A stretch of 64,000 nucleotides of DNA from contig JAGBFB010000006.1 in the NCBI GenBank assembly GCA_017936665.1, positions 1 to 64,000 of the forward strand, given 5' to 3'. The notes beneath the pieces are model-generated. The model was not told the DNA's origin. It worked only from the letters and a program-made list of their open reading frames with translations, and made no database searches. Shown here in pieces: positions 23,989 through 32,961 of the stretch; position 1 is the first letter of the stretch, and every line of letters begins with the position of its first letter. The position numbers were made by a program, and so were the translations under genes. The stretch comes from Spirochaetaceae bacterium. GTDB lineage: Bacteria > Spirochaetota > Spirochaetia > Treponematales > Treponemataceae.

Positions 23989-26883
23989 ATGAGTAAAACT
24001 TTTTTTAAAAACATTGGAAAGGTTTGTTTTATAATTTTTGTTGCAATTCTTATTTCATGTTCAAATTTTACTATGCCAAAAAAAATTACAATACAAGCAG
24101 ACCCTGAAATTCACGCCTCTTTTGGAAAAGTTGAGGCTTCACTTACAGATTATTTTTCTGTAGAAAAAATTCAAGAACTCGTGGGCGAAGAAGAAAGTTT
24201 TAAAGTCTATGAATATAGACTTGATGATAATGATGACACGTTACGCTTCCTTGCACAAATGGATTTTTCCATGGAAATTGATGGATTAAATGTTGAAGAG
24301 AATCTTCAAGAACTAGAAAACAAAGAACCTATCATTTTTGGATACGAAGAAGACAATATTACCCCTTCTGTATTATTTTCTGTTCCAGAAATAGACAAAA
24401 CTATCAATATTGACCCAATCTCTCTAGAATTAACTGACGAAATTACTAGTTCATTAAAAGATTTATCTAGTATCCAATTTGAAGGCGTTCAACCAGGATT
24501 GATAAATGATTTAGAAAATCAAAATCTTCCTTTTTTGCTAGAACTTTGCGATGATGAATTTGACACAGTTACTTTTGGAGAAGGAACATTTTTAGATATC
24601 GGATTTAACCAAATTCCAGATGTGGGTGTTACAACTGCTCGTATAAATGGAATTGCAATTTTTGACGCAGCAAAATTTACAGGTGGAATTGCTATCAAAG
24701 ATTTTACAGGAAATGTTGATTATACAAATTTAACATCTATTTCAATGAATGATGCAATTGTTTATCACTCAGCAAATTCTGACCTTGTTAATGGAACTAA
24801 TTTAACTACTTCACTAAATTTATCTAATAAAACTCTTCCTAAAGATATTTGTTTAGTATTAAATGTTTCTTTTGAAGGTGGTGATGGTAATAGTTCTGTT
24901 ACAATTACAACTCAAAATTCTAAATTTTCTGATATTACTTTAAAAAAAGTAACAGGTTTTAATACAACAGCCCCAGTAGAAGTAGATTTTCCTGCCATTG
25001 AACCAATTGAACTTGCAGATGGATTAGAAGATTTAAAAGGAGCTGTTATTGGTTCTGGTGAATCAGATGGTCAAATATCTTTTTCTATCGATAATTTACC
25101 TGGTGGAGTTACAACAACAACAAAACTTTCTTTAATTCAAACTGACTCAGAATACAATTCTGTAAATTATTCTGGTTTGAATATTACAGATAAAACAGTA
25201 ACAGATAATGTAATTTCTCTAGCAGGACAAAAATTAAATACAAATAATATAAATCTTACAGGAAGTATAAAAATAGAAGCAATAGACGCAACCATAGATT
25301 TTACCCAAGAATTAAATGTTAGTGCAGGAGTAAAAATAAAGAAATTTGATTCAGTTTCTTTAAGCGACTCTGTAATTCCACAAGATATTCTTACACAAGA
25401 ATTTTCCTACTCACTTGCAGATATTGCTGAATATGTAAATCAAATCAAATTTAATAAAATAGGACTTGCTCTAAAACTTTGTAATGGACTTCCTCTTGAC
25501 GCCACAATGAAAATCAATTCAACATTTTTAGAAATAACTAACAAAGAAGAAGATTTTCCTGGCAATCAAACAGACTTACCTACAGAAGCTAGAGATATAG
25601 GAGCATCTGACATAACAAAAAATATTTCTGATACTACAGAATTTGACCTTGCAATAAGTATAGAAATGCCGTCTTCAAATGGAGTTATTACTCTTAATGA
25701 TATTACAACAGGTACAGATTACAAATTTTACGGACAAGCTGATTTAATCATTGATTGGGAAAGCGTTAACTTTAAAATTCCAGATGATTATTCTGGCTTT
25801 GCAGGAAGTTTTCCAGAAGAAGGTTCAGATCCTTTAGATTTAAGTACCTTAACAAATATTTTAGGGAATGATATTACTCTTTCTGGAATTAAACCAAAGT
25901 TATATATTTCAAGCGATTTGTTAAGTAACGAAGGTCCATTAGCAGGAGCAGAAATTCAAGCGGTTATGACAGCCTCTTACACAAAAGATGAAGTTCCAAT
26001 AACAAAATATTTAGTTGGCTCAGCAGATAATTCAACAAAAGTAGAAATTGTTGATAATCCAGAATTAAATGTTATGGAAAATTCTTTAGTAAAAGGAACT
26101 TTACCCAAAGCTAGTTTGGAACTTACAGGACTTGAAGAAGTATTAACTTCTGGAGCCCCTGATATTAAACTTGAATATGATTTTAAACTCGGTGGTACAA
26201 CAGAAGAAGGGAATTTATCTGACGGAATTACAATAAAAAAAGAAAGTCTAGACGGATTATCACAAACTTCAGAAATTAATATTTCTCTACTTATAGATTT
26301 ACCAATTATTTTTGCTGTAAAACCAAACGAAGCAGGATATGCAGCTTTTGATATTATTTCTCTAATGAATGAAACTTCTGAATCTGAAGAAGACTCTGGT
26401 GAAAATTCAGAAGAAAATGAAAACACTGAAGATAGTGAAAGTACCGAAGAAACTGATTTATTCAATAGAGCAGAGGGTGAAGACATCGAAGGAATTGATA
26501 CCGTCCTAGAATTCATCGAAAAAGTAAGTATTGATTTACAGTACCAAAACAATACAGGAATGGCATTAACACTTGTTATTCAAGATTCAAATGCTAGAGG
26601 CGAAAAACTAAAAAAAGAAGTTCAACTTGGTAAAAATTCTGGAACAATGAATTTAACTTTTGATTATGAGGATGCTCAGTACATAAAAAATACAAATCCT
26701 TTTTATCCAGATGTGTTGGAATTAAGATTACCAGGTGATAAAACTAAAAAAACAGAATATAAGATACGACGAGATGCAAATATATCTGTGATTTTACAAG
26801 GTAGTGTAAAAACTGATATTGATTACTCAATTAATTTACCTACTGGTACTGAAAATTCAGAAAATGCAGAAGGAGAAAACTAA
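23989..26883 (+). CDS. Large beta-rich lipoprotein
   Basis: A 964-aa lipoprotein. The start at 23989 (M-S-K-T-F-F-K-N) has GAGG 8 nt upstream. Residues 1-24 are a signal peptide with lipobox L-I-S-C. The mature protein is acidic and beta-rich with repeated phrases such as D-I-(T/S)-L, F-(S/D)-I-D-N-L-P-G and I-K-I-E-A-I-D-A-T, and a Glu/Asp/Ser/Asn low-complexity insert (E-E-D-S-G-E-N-S-E-E-N) around residue 800. No catalytic motif is seen; a surface or periplasmic structural role is plausible. The next gene starts 1 nt after the stop and is coupled through AAGGAG inside this gene's end. Confidence 0.8.
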   Translation: MSKTFFKNIGKVCFIIFVAILISCSNFTMPKKITIQADPEIHASFGKVEASLTDYFSVEKIQELVGEEESFKVYEYRLDDNDDTLRFLAQMDFSMEIDGLNVEENLQELENKEPIIFGYEEDNITPSVLFSVPEIDKTINIDPISLELTDEITSSLKDLSSIQFEGVQPGLINDLENQNLPFLLELCDDEFDTVTFGEGTFLDIGFNQIPDVGVTTARINGIAIFDAAKFTGGIAIKDFTGNVDYTNLTSISMNDAIVYHSANSDLVNGTNLTTSLNLSNKTLPKDICLVLNVSFEGGDGNSSVTITTQNSKFSDITLKKVTGFNTTAPVEVDFPAIEPIELADGLEDLKGAVIGSGESDGQISFSIDNLPGGVTTTTKLSLIQTDSEYNSVNYSGLNITDKTVTDNVISLAGQKLNTNNINLTGSIKIEAIDATIDFTQELNVSAGVKIKKFDSVSLSDSVIPQDILTQEFSYSLADIAEYVNQIKFNKIGLALKLCNGLPLDATMKINSTFLEITNKEEDFPGNQTDLPTEARDIGASDITKNISDTTEFDLAISIEMPSSNGVITLNDITTGTDYKFYGQADLIIDWESVNFKIPDDYSGFAGSFPEEGSDPLDLSTLTNILGNDITLSGIKPKLYISSDLLSNEGPLAGAEIQAVMTASYTKDEVPITKYLVGSADNSTKVEIVDNPELNVMENSLVKGTLPKASLELTGLEEVLTSGAPDIKLEYDFKLGGTTEEGNLSDGITIKKESLDGLSQTSEINISLLIDLPIIFAVKPNEAGYAAFDIISLMNETSESEEDSGENSEENENTEDSESTEETDLFNRAEGEDIEGIDTVLEFIEKVSIDLQYQNNTGMALTLVIQDSNARGEKLKKEVQLGKNSGTMNLTFDYEDAQYIKNTNPFYPDVLELRLPGDKTKKTEYKIRRDANISVILQGSVKTDIDYSINLPTGTENSENAEGEN

Positions 26884-26884
26884 T

Positions 26885-28198
26885 ATGAAGAATTTAAAGA
26901 AAATTTTTGCCATATTTTTAGTTTTAATGTTTGCTTTTAGTAGCTTTTCTCAAGATAATTCTGGTGTTCCTGATGATGATAGAGGTCTTTTTTCAAATGA
27001 TGAAAATACAAAAGAAAAAACAAAAGAAAAAAAGAGTTTCTGGGATCGATGGTTTGAAATTGGAATTGTTGCTGATGTAGGACTTTCTAATAACTATTTT
27101 AATATTTCAGATTTCTTTCAAGAAGAAATTATAATTAACTTAGATGAAATTAATAATAGTCTTGGAAACAATGGATTAGGTTTTAATACTCTTTTAGGAG
27201 CAGACCTTTTCTTAAACCTTAACACAAGTATTTTTAAGTTAAGTTTTTTTGCTGATGTAGAATCTTCAATAAACTTTAACTTAGAAAAAGGCCTTTTTGA
27301 ATTTCTTGCAAACGGAAATCAGCTAGATCAAGACATTGTATTTGGAGCAGGAGTTGGTGTTAATGTATTTGAGGAAAACTCCATTAGTTTAGAAATTCCA
27401 ATAAATCGATTGAAGATTAAAGCAGTTCCTTCATACTTTATACCAGTTTTATATATTCCATACACTCCAGCAACAATTACGACTCAAACAAAAAGCGATG
27501 GAACAATTGAAGCTCACGCAAAAGTAACAGCTGCAGCATATAGTGCCTTACCGTTAAACAACTTAGAAAATTTTTCGGCAGATTCTATAACTGATATTTT
27601 ATCCACAGGTGGATTTGACATCTCAGTTTATGGAGAATACAAACTATTTAGCTTCTTAGATGTAGGTGCATTTTTAACTCACGTTCCAATTGTTCCTTCA
27701 AAACTTAATTGTACAAATAAATATACAGCAACAGCTAATTTTACAATGGATGGACTTTTAGATTCACTTACTAGCGAAGAAGAATCAGAATTAGTTAAAT
27801 ATGATTATTCTCTTTCTGAAAATGAAGCCACAGAAGACGATGGAATTAACTTAGTTAGACCTTTTAAAATTGGGTTTAATGCAAATTGGAGAGTTTTTGA
27901 TAACAAATTATTGATAATATCCCCTATGATTCAATTTAAATTTGCAGACTTTACTCTAAAAAATTTAATGGGTTTTGGATTTGATTATAGTGTAACAGCA
28001 AAATCACATCTAGGACCTTTTATTCCATCATTTACAACATCTTGCATAGATTCAGTTTTTTCACAACAACTTGATATTGTGCTAAATCTGCGTCTCTTTG
28101 AAATTGATTTAATGATTTCTTCACAATCTAGAAACTTCTTAAAAAGTTTTGCAGGTTCTGGTTTAGGTGTTGGAGTTGGAGTTAAAGTAGGTATTTAG
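26885..28198 (+). CDS. Exported outer-membrane-barrel-like protein
   Basis: A 437-aa protein starting at 26885 (M-K-N-L-K-K-I-F-A-I), with AAGGAG about 9 nt upstream inside the preceding gene. The signal peptide ends near S-S-F-S-Q. The mature part has many amphipathic strands, for example I-G-I-V-A-D-V-G-L-S-N-N-Y-F and F-L-N-L-N-T-S-I-F-K-L-S-F-F-A, ending G-L-G-V-G-V-G-V-K-V-G-I, consistent with an outer-membrane barrel. The preceding lipoprotein is almost certainly cotranscribed, so the two may form one envelope complex; this is inference from the 1-nt spacing. Confidence 0.78.
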   Translation: MKNLKKIFAIFLVLMFAFSSFSQDNSGVPDDDRGLFSNDENTKEKTKEKKSFWDRWFEIGIVADVGLSNNYFNISDFFQEEIIINLDEINNSLGNNGLGFNTLLGADLFLNLNTSIFKLSFFADVESSINFNLEKGLFEFLANGNQLDQDIVFGAGVGVNVFEENSISLEIPINRLKIKAVPSYFIPVLYIPYTPATITTQTKSDGTIEAHAKVTAAAYSALPLNNLENFSADSITDILSTGGFDISVYGEYKLFSFLDVGAFLTHVPIVPSKLNCTNKYTATANFTMDGLLDSLTSEEESELVKYDYSLSENEATEDDGINLVRPFKIGFNANWRVFDNKLLIISPMIQFKFADFTLKNLMGFGFDYSVTAKSHLGPFIPSFTTSCIDSVFSQQLDIVLNLRLFEIDLMISSQSRNFLKSFAGSGLGVGVGVKVGI

Positions 28199-28227
28199 CA
28201 TTATTGTAGTGAAATAAATTATCTACA

Positions 28228-28267
28228 AAAAGGGCTATTTTAGAAAAAATTCTAGAATAGCCCTTTT
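28228..28267. terminator. Bidirectional terminator
   Basis: AAAAGGGCTATT (28228-28239) pairs with AATAGCCCTTTT (28256-28267), with additional TAGAA/TTCTA pairing. A and T runs flank it, serving both the barrel gene (plus) and the symporter gene (minus). Confidence 0.85.
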
Positions 28268-28273
28268 ATTATT

Positions 28274-29503
28274 TTAAATATATTTTTTAATATCTTTTCT
28301 TTCTATCCATTTATTTTTAGAAGCAATTAAATAACTTCCTAACAAAGCAGTAACTGTATCAATAGCAGTTGAAACAGCACATATTACAGGAACAGCAGGT
28401 TTTAATAAAAGATATCCAGCATCAAAACCTCGTCCATAGAGGGAACAAATAACACTAATAGCAACAAATGTACCACCAACAGGCAAAGCTCCCAAAACAA
28501 AAGAAAGTCCAAAAGAAACTAAAGCAATCCAAAGAACATCCGTAAACGCAATTCCTAATCCTGAATAGGAACGTAAGATTACAACAAATGAAATTGCTGT
28601 AACACAAGCAGTTCCTCCCCGTCCAAACGAAGAAAAAATTGGCATTACAATTGAATTCAATCTTCTACGAATACCTAAACTATCTTTAGAATGCTTTATG
28701 TTAACTATTAAAGATAAATTTGAATCTGTAGAAAAGAAGGCCGTTAATATAGGAGCGATACTTGCGTACAAAATTCTGTAAGGATGTTGTTCTTTGAAAA
28801 GAAACCTCATTATCAATGGATATACAATTAAAACGATAAAAACTAAATTTGCAAATAACATGATAATAAAACCAGTGTAAACCCCAGTTTTAAGCAATGA
28901 AATAAAGTGAATTGTCCAAGTACAAGAAATTGCAATCATTCCAATAGCTAACATATCCACAAAAAAGCTCATAACCAAATAACAAACATGTGATAAAGAA
29001 TCAAACAGGCTATATGCTGGTTTTGAAACAACTCTATCAGAAGCAAATCCTGCACCTGCAAATCCTGCAAAGATATAAAGAGGAACTAAAAAAGCACCAT
29101 CTAATAATGATTCGAATGCAGAATGAGGCAATAATTTTAGTAAATGTTCTGTTATTCCTAAAACAATTGGAGAAGAAACTTTTTCGCCTGAAATTGGAAT
29201 TCTTGGTAACTTTATTAATAAAGCACTTATAAGTCCAATAAGCATAAGCAAGAATGATGATAAAATTACAATTCCAACAGTTTGAAATGCAACCTTCAAC
29301 AATTTTTTGTCTTCTCGCAAGTTACAAACAGAAATTGTCATACTGAAAAATAAAAGCGGAAGTAACATATATCTTCCAAATCTAATTGCAAAATCTGTTA
29401 AAAAAGCAATTACTCTTTGTAAGACCAAATTTTCTGTTGGCAAAATTAATGCTGCAATAATTCCTAAAATACAGCCTAAAAGATATTTTATCCAAATTTT
29501 CAT
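28274..29503 (-). CDS. Dicarboxylate/amino acid:cation symporter (SDF family)
   Basis: A 409-aa inner-membrane symporter. The start at 29503 (M-K-I-W-I-K-Y-L-L-G-C) is chosen because the promoter's -10 box ends 7 nt before it; an in-frame ATG at 29539 lies on the -35 box. About eight hydrophobic segments are followed by re-entrant loops: S-T-D-S-N-L-S-L in HP1 (the serine-rich motif), then G-G-T-A-C-V-T-A in place of the N-M-D-G-T-A block, and P-V-G-G-T-F-V-A-I in the HP2 region. The family imports glutamate, aspartate, dicarboxylates or neutral amino acids with Na+ or H+. The altered TM7 motif leaves the substrate open. Confidence 0.85.
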   Translation of the reverse strand: MKIWIKYLLGCILGIIAALILPTENLVLQRVIAFLTDFAIRFGRYMLLPLLFFSMTISVCNLREDKKLLKVAFQTVGIVILSSFLLMLIGLISALLIKLPRIPISGEKVSSPIVLGITEHLLKLLPHSAFESLLDGAFLVPLYIFAGFAGAGFASDRVVSKPAYSLFDSLSHVCYLVMSFFVDMLAIGMIAISCTWTIHFISLLKTGVYTGFIIMLFANLVFIVLIVYPLIMRFLFKEQHPYRILYASIAPILTAFFSTDSNLSLIVNIKHSKDSLGIRRRLNSIVMPIFSSFGRGGTACVTAISFVVILRSYSGLGIAFTDVLWIALVSFGLSFVLGALPVGGTFVAISVICSLYGRGFDAGYLLLKPAVPVICAVSTAIDTVTALLGSYLIASKNKWIERKDIKKYI

Positions 29504-29510
29504 AAGTAAA

Positions 29511-29539
29511 ACAATACTGTAAAATCTGTTAGTTTTCAA
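29511..29539 (-). promoter_or_regulatory. Promoter of the symporter gene
   Basis: Minus strand: TTGAAA (29539-29534), 17 bp, TATTGT (29516-29511), 7 nt to ATG at 29503. It excludes the upstream ATG at 29539 as a start. Confidence 0.65.
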
Positions 29540-29551
29540 GTAATTAAAGCA

Positions 29552-29580
29552 TTGTGTATAAATTGATTTTATTTTATCAT
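29552..29580 (+). promoter_or_regulatory. Promoter of the 29587 gene
   Basis: TTGTGT (29552-29557), 17 bp, TATCAT (29575-29580), 6 nt to ATG at 29587. It is back to back with the symporter promoter, with 12 bp between the two -35 boxes. Confidence 0.55.
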
Positions 29581-29586
29581 ATAGTT

Positions 29587-30681
29587 ATGTCTACACTGTT
29601 TTTATCATTATTTTTAATTATCTTTGTTTTATTTATTGTTACACTTAGAGTTTTTTTACCAGATTTTTATATGAGACAACAAAAGTATGACTCTTTGGCA
29701 ATTTTACCAATAATAACTTTGATAATTTCATTTTTGGTTTTAAATGCTTATGGATTAACTTGCAGCATCCTAATTGCAATTTTTTTATCATTATTTGTTT
29801 TCCTTGTAAATTTACGCCGATTTTATAACTTATGTATTGGATTAAACCGAGACGATTTTAATCCTGTTTTCAAAACCGTAAGTATTTTACAAAGTTTTTT
29901 ACTTTTTGCATTTTTAATTTTAATTTTAGTTTTTATGCCTACTACTTTAAAAACACAAAAACTAACAACAAAACTTTTTTATGGCTCACACAAGGCAGGA
30001 TTTTTTGAAAAAACAAATCTTTTAGAAAAAACTACTGCAAAACTTGATGTTTATTTTGCACCAAAAGATTTAAATGAAAGCGAAACTAATCAAATAAAAG
30101 AACCTAAAAATGTAATTTATATTTCTGATATTTTTGTAACAACTCAAGACGCTAAAGGAACTTTATCCTACCTTGCAGACAAAGGTTATAATGTTTATGC
30201 TTTTTCATTTTTTGATAAAATAAATTATTTTAATAATTTTATGGATTCAAAAACCTATTCTCCTTTCTTTTTAAGATACGAACATAAAAACAAAACCGAA
30301 AATCTACAAGAAAGTAAAGAAATGTTTGTGCAACAAAAAATTACTGAATACACTTCCGTTTTAACTCTTATGGAATCAATGAATAACTTGCCTGTTTATA
30401 TTCTTGCAGAAGGAAACTGTATTCCAGCAGCAGAAATTATACAAGAAAAATTTCCAGAAGCTATATTAGGAATTTATAAAATCAATGTTGATGATAAAAT
30501 TGAAGGCTACATTGACGGATTTGCTAACTTACAACAAACAAAACCATTAGAATCTGCAATTTTGAAATTACCAAAAAATAGAACTTGGGATAACGCAAAA
30601 AGAATTGCATTTTTTGCCGACAAAAAATTTACAACTTACGAAACTTATCGAAATTTACAACTTACAAAGGAAGAAGAATAA
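29587..30681 (+). CDS. Membrane protein with large soluble domain, unrecognised
   Basis: A 364-aa protein starting at 29587 (M-S-T-L-F-L-S-L-F-L-I-I-F). Four hydrophobic segments occupy residues 2-22, 43-75 (two) and 103-125, followed by a soluble domain of about 230 residues. That domain has an alternating pattern (N-V-I-Y-I-S-D-I-F-V-T, G-Y-N-V-Y-A-F-S-F-F-D, P-V-Y-I-L-A-E-G-N-C-I-P-A-A-E) reminiscent of an alpha/beta-hydrolase-like fold, with N in place of the usual nucleophile in G-N-C, so I do not call it an enzyme. The nif3-like gene follows after 3 nt and is coupled. Confidence 0.7.
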   Translation: MSTLFLSLFLIIFVLFIVTLRVFLPDFYMRQQKYDSLAILPIITLIISFLVLNAYGLTCSILIAIFLSLFVFLVNLRRFYNLCIGLNRDDFNPVFKTVSILQSFLLFAFLILILVFMPTTLKTQKLTTKLFYGSHKAGFFEKTNLLEKTTAKLDVYFAPKDLNESETNQIKEPKNVIYISDIFVTTQDAKGTLSYLADKGYNVYAFSFFDKINYFNNFMDSKTYSPFFLRYEHKNKTENLQESKEMFVQQKITEYTSVLTLMESMNNLPVYILAEGNCIPAAEIIQEKFPEAILGIYKINVDDKIEGYIDGFANLQQTKPLESAILKLPKNRTWDNAKRIAFFADKKFTTYETYRNLQLTKEEE

Positions 30682-30684
30682 TTT

Positions 30685-31449
30685 ATGACATTACGAGAAC
30701 TAAATCAATATTTTAATGAAATTTTAAGACCACAAGATTTTTCTGATGACCCTTCCATGAATGGTATTCAAGTACAAAACTCTGACATGGATAAACCTAT
30801 CAAAAAAGTGGCCTTTGCAGTAGATGCTTGTTTAGAAACAATTTTACGAGCAAAAGAAGCAAAAGCCGATGTTCTTGTTGTACATCATGGAATTTTTTGG
30901 GGTGCATCTTACACTCTAGTTGGAAGTGCCTACGAAAAAATCAAATCTTTGATGGATGCTGATATGGCTTTGTATGCTGCTCATCTTCCTCTTGATGCAA
31001 ATAAAGAAGTTGGAAACAACTACGGTCTTGCAAAAAGATTAGGGTTACAAAATTTAGAAGGTTTTGGCTTTTGGCGAGGAATGGAAATTGGTGTAAAAGG
31101 AAAATTTGAATCTCCTCTTTCTATCGACCAAATAATTTCAAAACTTTTTGTGGATAACCAAAAACCTTTTGTAGTTTTGCCTTTCGGAAAAAAAGAAATT
31201 TCTACAGTAGGTATTATTTCTGGTGGCGCAAATCATGATGTTTCCCAAGCAATCGATGAAGGCTTAGATTTATACATCACAGGTGAAATCGGACACGACA
31301 ACTATCATCAATGTTTAGAAAACAAAATAAATTACATCGCAGGCGGCCACTATCAAACAGAAACCGTAGGCGTAAACCTTCTACGAAAAAAACTAGAACA
31401 AGAAAAAAACATCGAAACAGTATTTATCGATGTTCCAACAGGGTTGTAG
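30685..31449 (+). CDS. Nif3-like dinuclear metal-centre protein (DUF34/NIF3)
   Basis: A 254-aa cytosolic protein of the YbgI/NIF3 family, forming toroidal hexamers with a dimetal site. Expected ligands are visible: V-V-H-H-G-I-F-W (His pair, about residue 66), H-L-P-L-D (about 97) and the C-terminal G-G-H-Y-Q-T-E (His and Glu, about 225-231). The N-terminal D-D-P-S-M-N-G-I-Q-V is typical. Proposed roles include a GTP cyclohydrolase I-like or metal-chaperone function, none settled. AAGGAAGAAG precedes the ATG. Its last 10 codons and stop lie in a 36-bp sequence repeated at 32823. Confidence 0.9.
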   Translation: MTLRELNQYFNEILRPQDFSDDPSMNGIQVQNSDMDKPIKKVAFAVDACLETILRAKEAKADVLVVHHGIFWGASYTLVGSAYEKIKSLMDADMALYAAHLPLDANKEVGNNYGLAKRLGLQNLEGFGFWRGMEIGVKGKFESPLSIDQIISKLFVDNQKPFVVLPFGKKEISTVGIISGGANHDVSQAIDEGLDLYITGEIGHDNYHQCLENKINYIAGGHYQTETVGVNLLRKKLEQEKNIETVFIDVPTGL

Positions 31450-31454
31450 GAAGG
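31419..31454 (+). repeat. 36-bp direct repeat, copy 1 (nif3 3' end)
   Basis: Identical to 32823-32858. It covers the last codons and stop of the nif3-like gene plus 5 bp. Together with copy 2 it brackets the DUF4143 ATPase gene, as att-type sites bracket an integrated cassette. Confidence 0.9.
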
Positions 31455-31464
31455 AAAGATTATT

Positions 31465-32718
31465 TTAGAGGTTCTCTCCATTTAGAAAATCTAAAGCGTA
31501 AAGTTGTTTTATTCCCTTGTGATATATCACAGGGGAATTATCCATAGTAAGCAATACTTTTGGAAAACTATCCTTTACTGATACCAAAGATCTCAATTCC
31601 CGTTGCAGTGTAGATTCTTCACGAACCGTAAGAGCAACTTGAATATAATTTGTAACACCATCTTTTATTGCTACAAAATCAATTTCCATATCATCAATTT
31701 TTCCAATATAAATTTCGTATCCTCGGCGTTTTAATTCTAAGAAAACTAAATTTTCCAGAATATGTCCCTCATCGCCTGTTTTCGTACCAAGCATAAAAAA
31801 TCGCAATCCCATATCAACAGCGTAATATTTTTCTAAAGTTTTTAAAATTTCTTTTCCTTTCACATCGTAACGATTGATTTTATAAAAAAGATATGTTTCG
31901 CACAAAGCACTAAGACAATTATCTACCATCGCAGGAGAAGTCTTTTTTCCTGATGAAACAAAAGTATCACAAATTTTTTTTGGTGATAACAAATTTGCCG
32001 TATTCTGCAAAGCAAACTTTACAATTTTTTCCAAAAGCAAAGTATCTGAAATTTTTTTTCGTTGCTGAATATCCTTTAATACAATTGTAGAATACAATCC
32101 TTGTATGTAATCTTTTATTGTTTCTTTTTCTTCATAAATATGATAAAGATAGGGAAATCCGCCAAAAGTAATATATTTTGTATACAATGTTGCTAAATCT
32201 AAATTATGATTAGGAAACTTTGCTTTATATCCCATCTGAAATTCTACAAATGAAAAAGGTAATATATTTATTTCTACATATCGACCACTTAATAAAGTTG
32301 CAATTTCACCAGAAAGCATATTTGCATTTGAACCAGTTAAATATATATCAACATTTGGCATAATGAAAAGAGAATCTATAACTTTTTCAAAATTTGGCAC
32401 AAGTTGAATTTCATCAAGAAAAACATAATTCATTTTATCTTTTAATAACCGATTTTTGAGAACCTTATACAAAAGATGATAATCCTGAAGTTCTTCATTC
32501 TCTAACATTTCAAAATTGAAAAAAGTTATTTGCTCAACAGGAACAGAATTTGAAATTTCTTTACAAAATTCTTTTAAAATCACAGACTTTCCAGAACGCC
32601 TACTTCCTGTAATAACTTTAATTACATGTTTATCTTTCCAAGATAAAAGTTTATCAAGATAATTTTGCCTAGTAAGAGAGGTTTCTTCAAAATATGGAGT
32701 TTCTCGTAAATCAATCAT
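31465..32718 (-). CDS. AAA (AAA_14) ATPase with DUF4143 C-terminal domain
   Basis: A 417-aa ATPase. Walker A is G-S-R-R-S-G-K-S at about residues 38-45, Walker B Y-V-F-L-D-E-I-Q at about 97-104, and a sensor-like L-T-G-S-N-A-N-M-L follows. The C-terminal DUF4143 part contains a PD-(D/E)xK-like strand set (L-E-N-L-V-F-L-E-L-K-R-R-G-Y-E, then M-E-I-D-F-V-A), suggestive of a nuclease-like fold. The family is widespread in accessory genome and its role is unresolved. It has its own consensus promoter (TTGACA, 17 bp, TATTCT, 6 nt to ATG) and is bracketed by 36-bp repeats. A paralogue lies at 37503. Confidence 0.88.
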   Translation of the reverse strand: MIDLRETPYFEETSLTRQNYLDKLLSWKDKHVIKVITGSRRSGKSVILKEFCKEISNSVPVEQITFFNFEMLENEELQDYHLLYKVLKNRLLKDKMNYVFLDEIQLVPNFEKVIDSLFIMPNVDIYLTGSNANMLSGEIATLLSGRYVEINILPFSFVEFQMGYKAKFPNHNLDLATLYTKYITFGGFPYLYHIYEEKETIKDYIQGLYSTIVLKDIQQRKKISDTLLLEKIVKFALQNTANLLSPKKICDTFVSSGKKTSPAMVDNCLSALCETYLFYKINRYDVKGKEILKTLEKYYAVDMGLRFFMLGTKTGDEGHILENLVFLELKRRGYEIYIGKIDDMEIDFVAIKDGVTNYIQVALTVREESTLQRELRSLVSVKDSFPKVLLTMDNSPVIYHKGIKQLYALDFLNGENL

Positions 32719-32724
32719 GATTAA

Positions 32725-32753
32725 AGAATAATTTATACATGTAAAATTGTCAA
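32725..32753 (-). promoter_or_regulatory. Promoter of DUF4143 ATPase 1
   Basis: Minus strand: TTGACA (32753-32748), 17 bp, TATTCT (32730-32725), 6 nt to the ATG at 32718. Consensus -35; leaderless arrangement. Confidence 0.7.
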
Positions 32754-32822
32754 GTTTTTAATTTACATATTAAAAATTTATTAAAAATAGACAAATTTTA
32801 ACTTAGAAATTAAAAAGAAATA

Positions 32823-32858
32823 AGTATTTATCGATGTTCCAACAGGGTTGTAGGAAGG
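32823..32858 (+). repeat. 36-bp direct repeat, copy 2
   Basis: Perfect copy of 31419-31454 (the nif3 3' end), here non-coding, 1404 bp downstream. It marks the right boundary of the ATPase cassette; the sequence beyond it is presumably the original flank of nif3. Confidence 0.9.
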
Positions 32859-32886
32859 GATTTTGTAACGGCAAGATAAAGTTAAT

Positions 32887-32955
32887 TATCGGCAATTTAT
32901 AAAGCGAAATATTGTGTGATTTCGTGTTGATAAATTGCCGATAGTGAATTATAAT
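32887..32955 (+). promoter_or_regulatory. Fic gene promoter within a perfect 14-bp inverted repeat
   Basis: TATCGGCAATTTAT (32887-32900) is the reverse complement of ATAAATTGCCGATA (32930-32943). An inner pair CGAAAT/ATTTCG (32905-32910, 32919-32924) lies between. The promoter TTGATA (32927-32932), 17 bp, TATAAT (32950-32955) overlaps the right arm, and the ATG is 6 nt further on. A dimeric repressor, possibly the HTH-bearing Fic protein itself, could bind here. Confidence 0.65.
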
Positions 32956-32961
32956 TTGCCT

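Noticed and set aside
25977-26552. Long open frame on the minus strand inside the large lipoprotein gene
   Set aside because: Ser/Phe-rich composition is the complement of the lipoprotein codons; there is no ribosome-binding site and the plus-strand gene is clearly coding.
30085-30681. Soluble domain of the 29587 protein called as an active alpha/beta hydrolase
   Set aside because: The segment resembling a nucleophile elbow reads A-E-G-N-C-I without a Ser, Cys or Asp in the right place, and no catalytic Asp/His could be placed.
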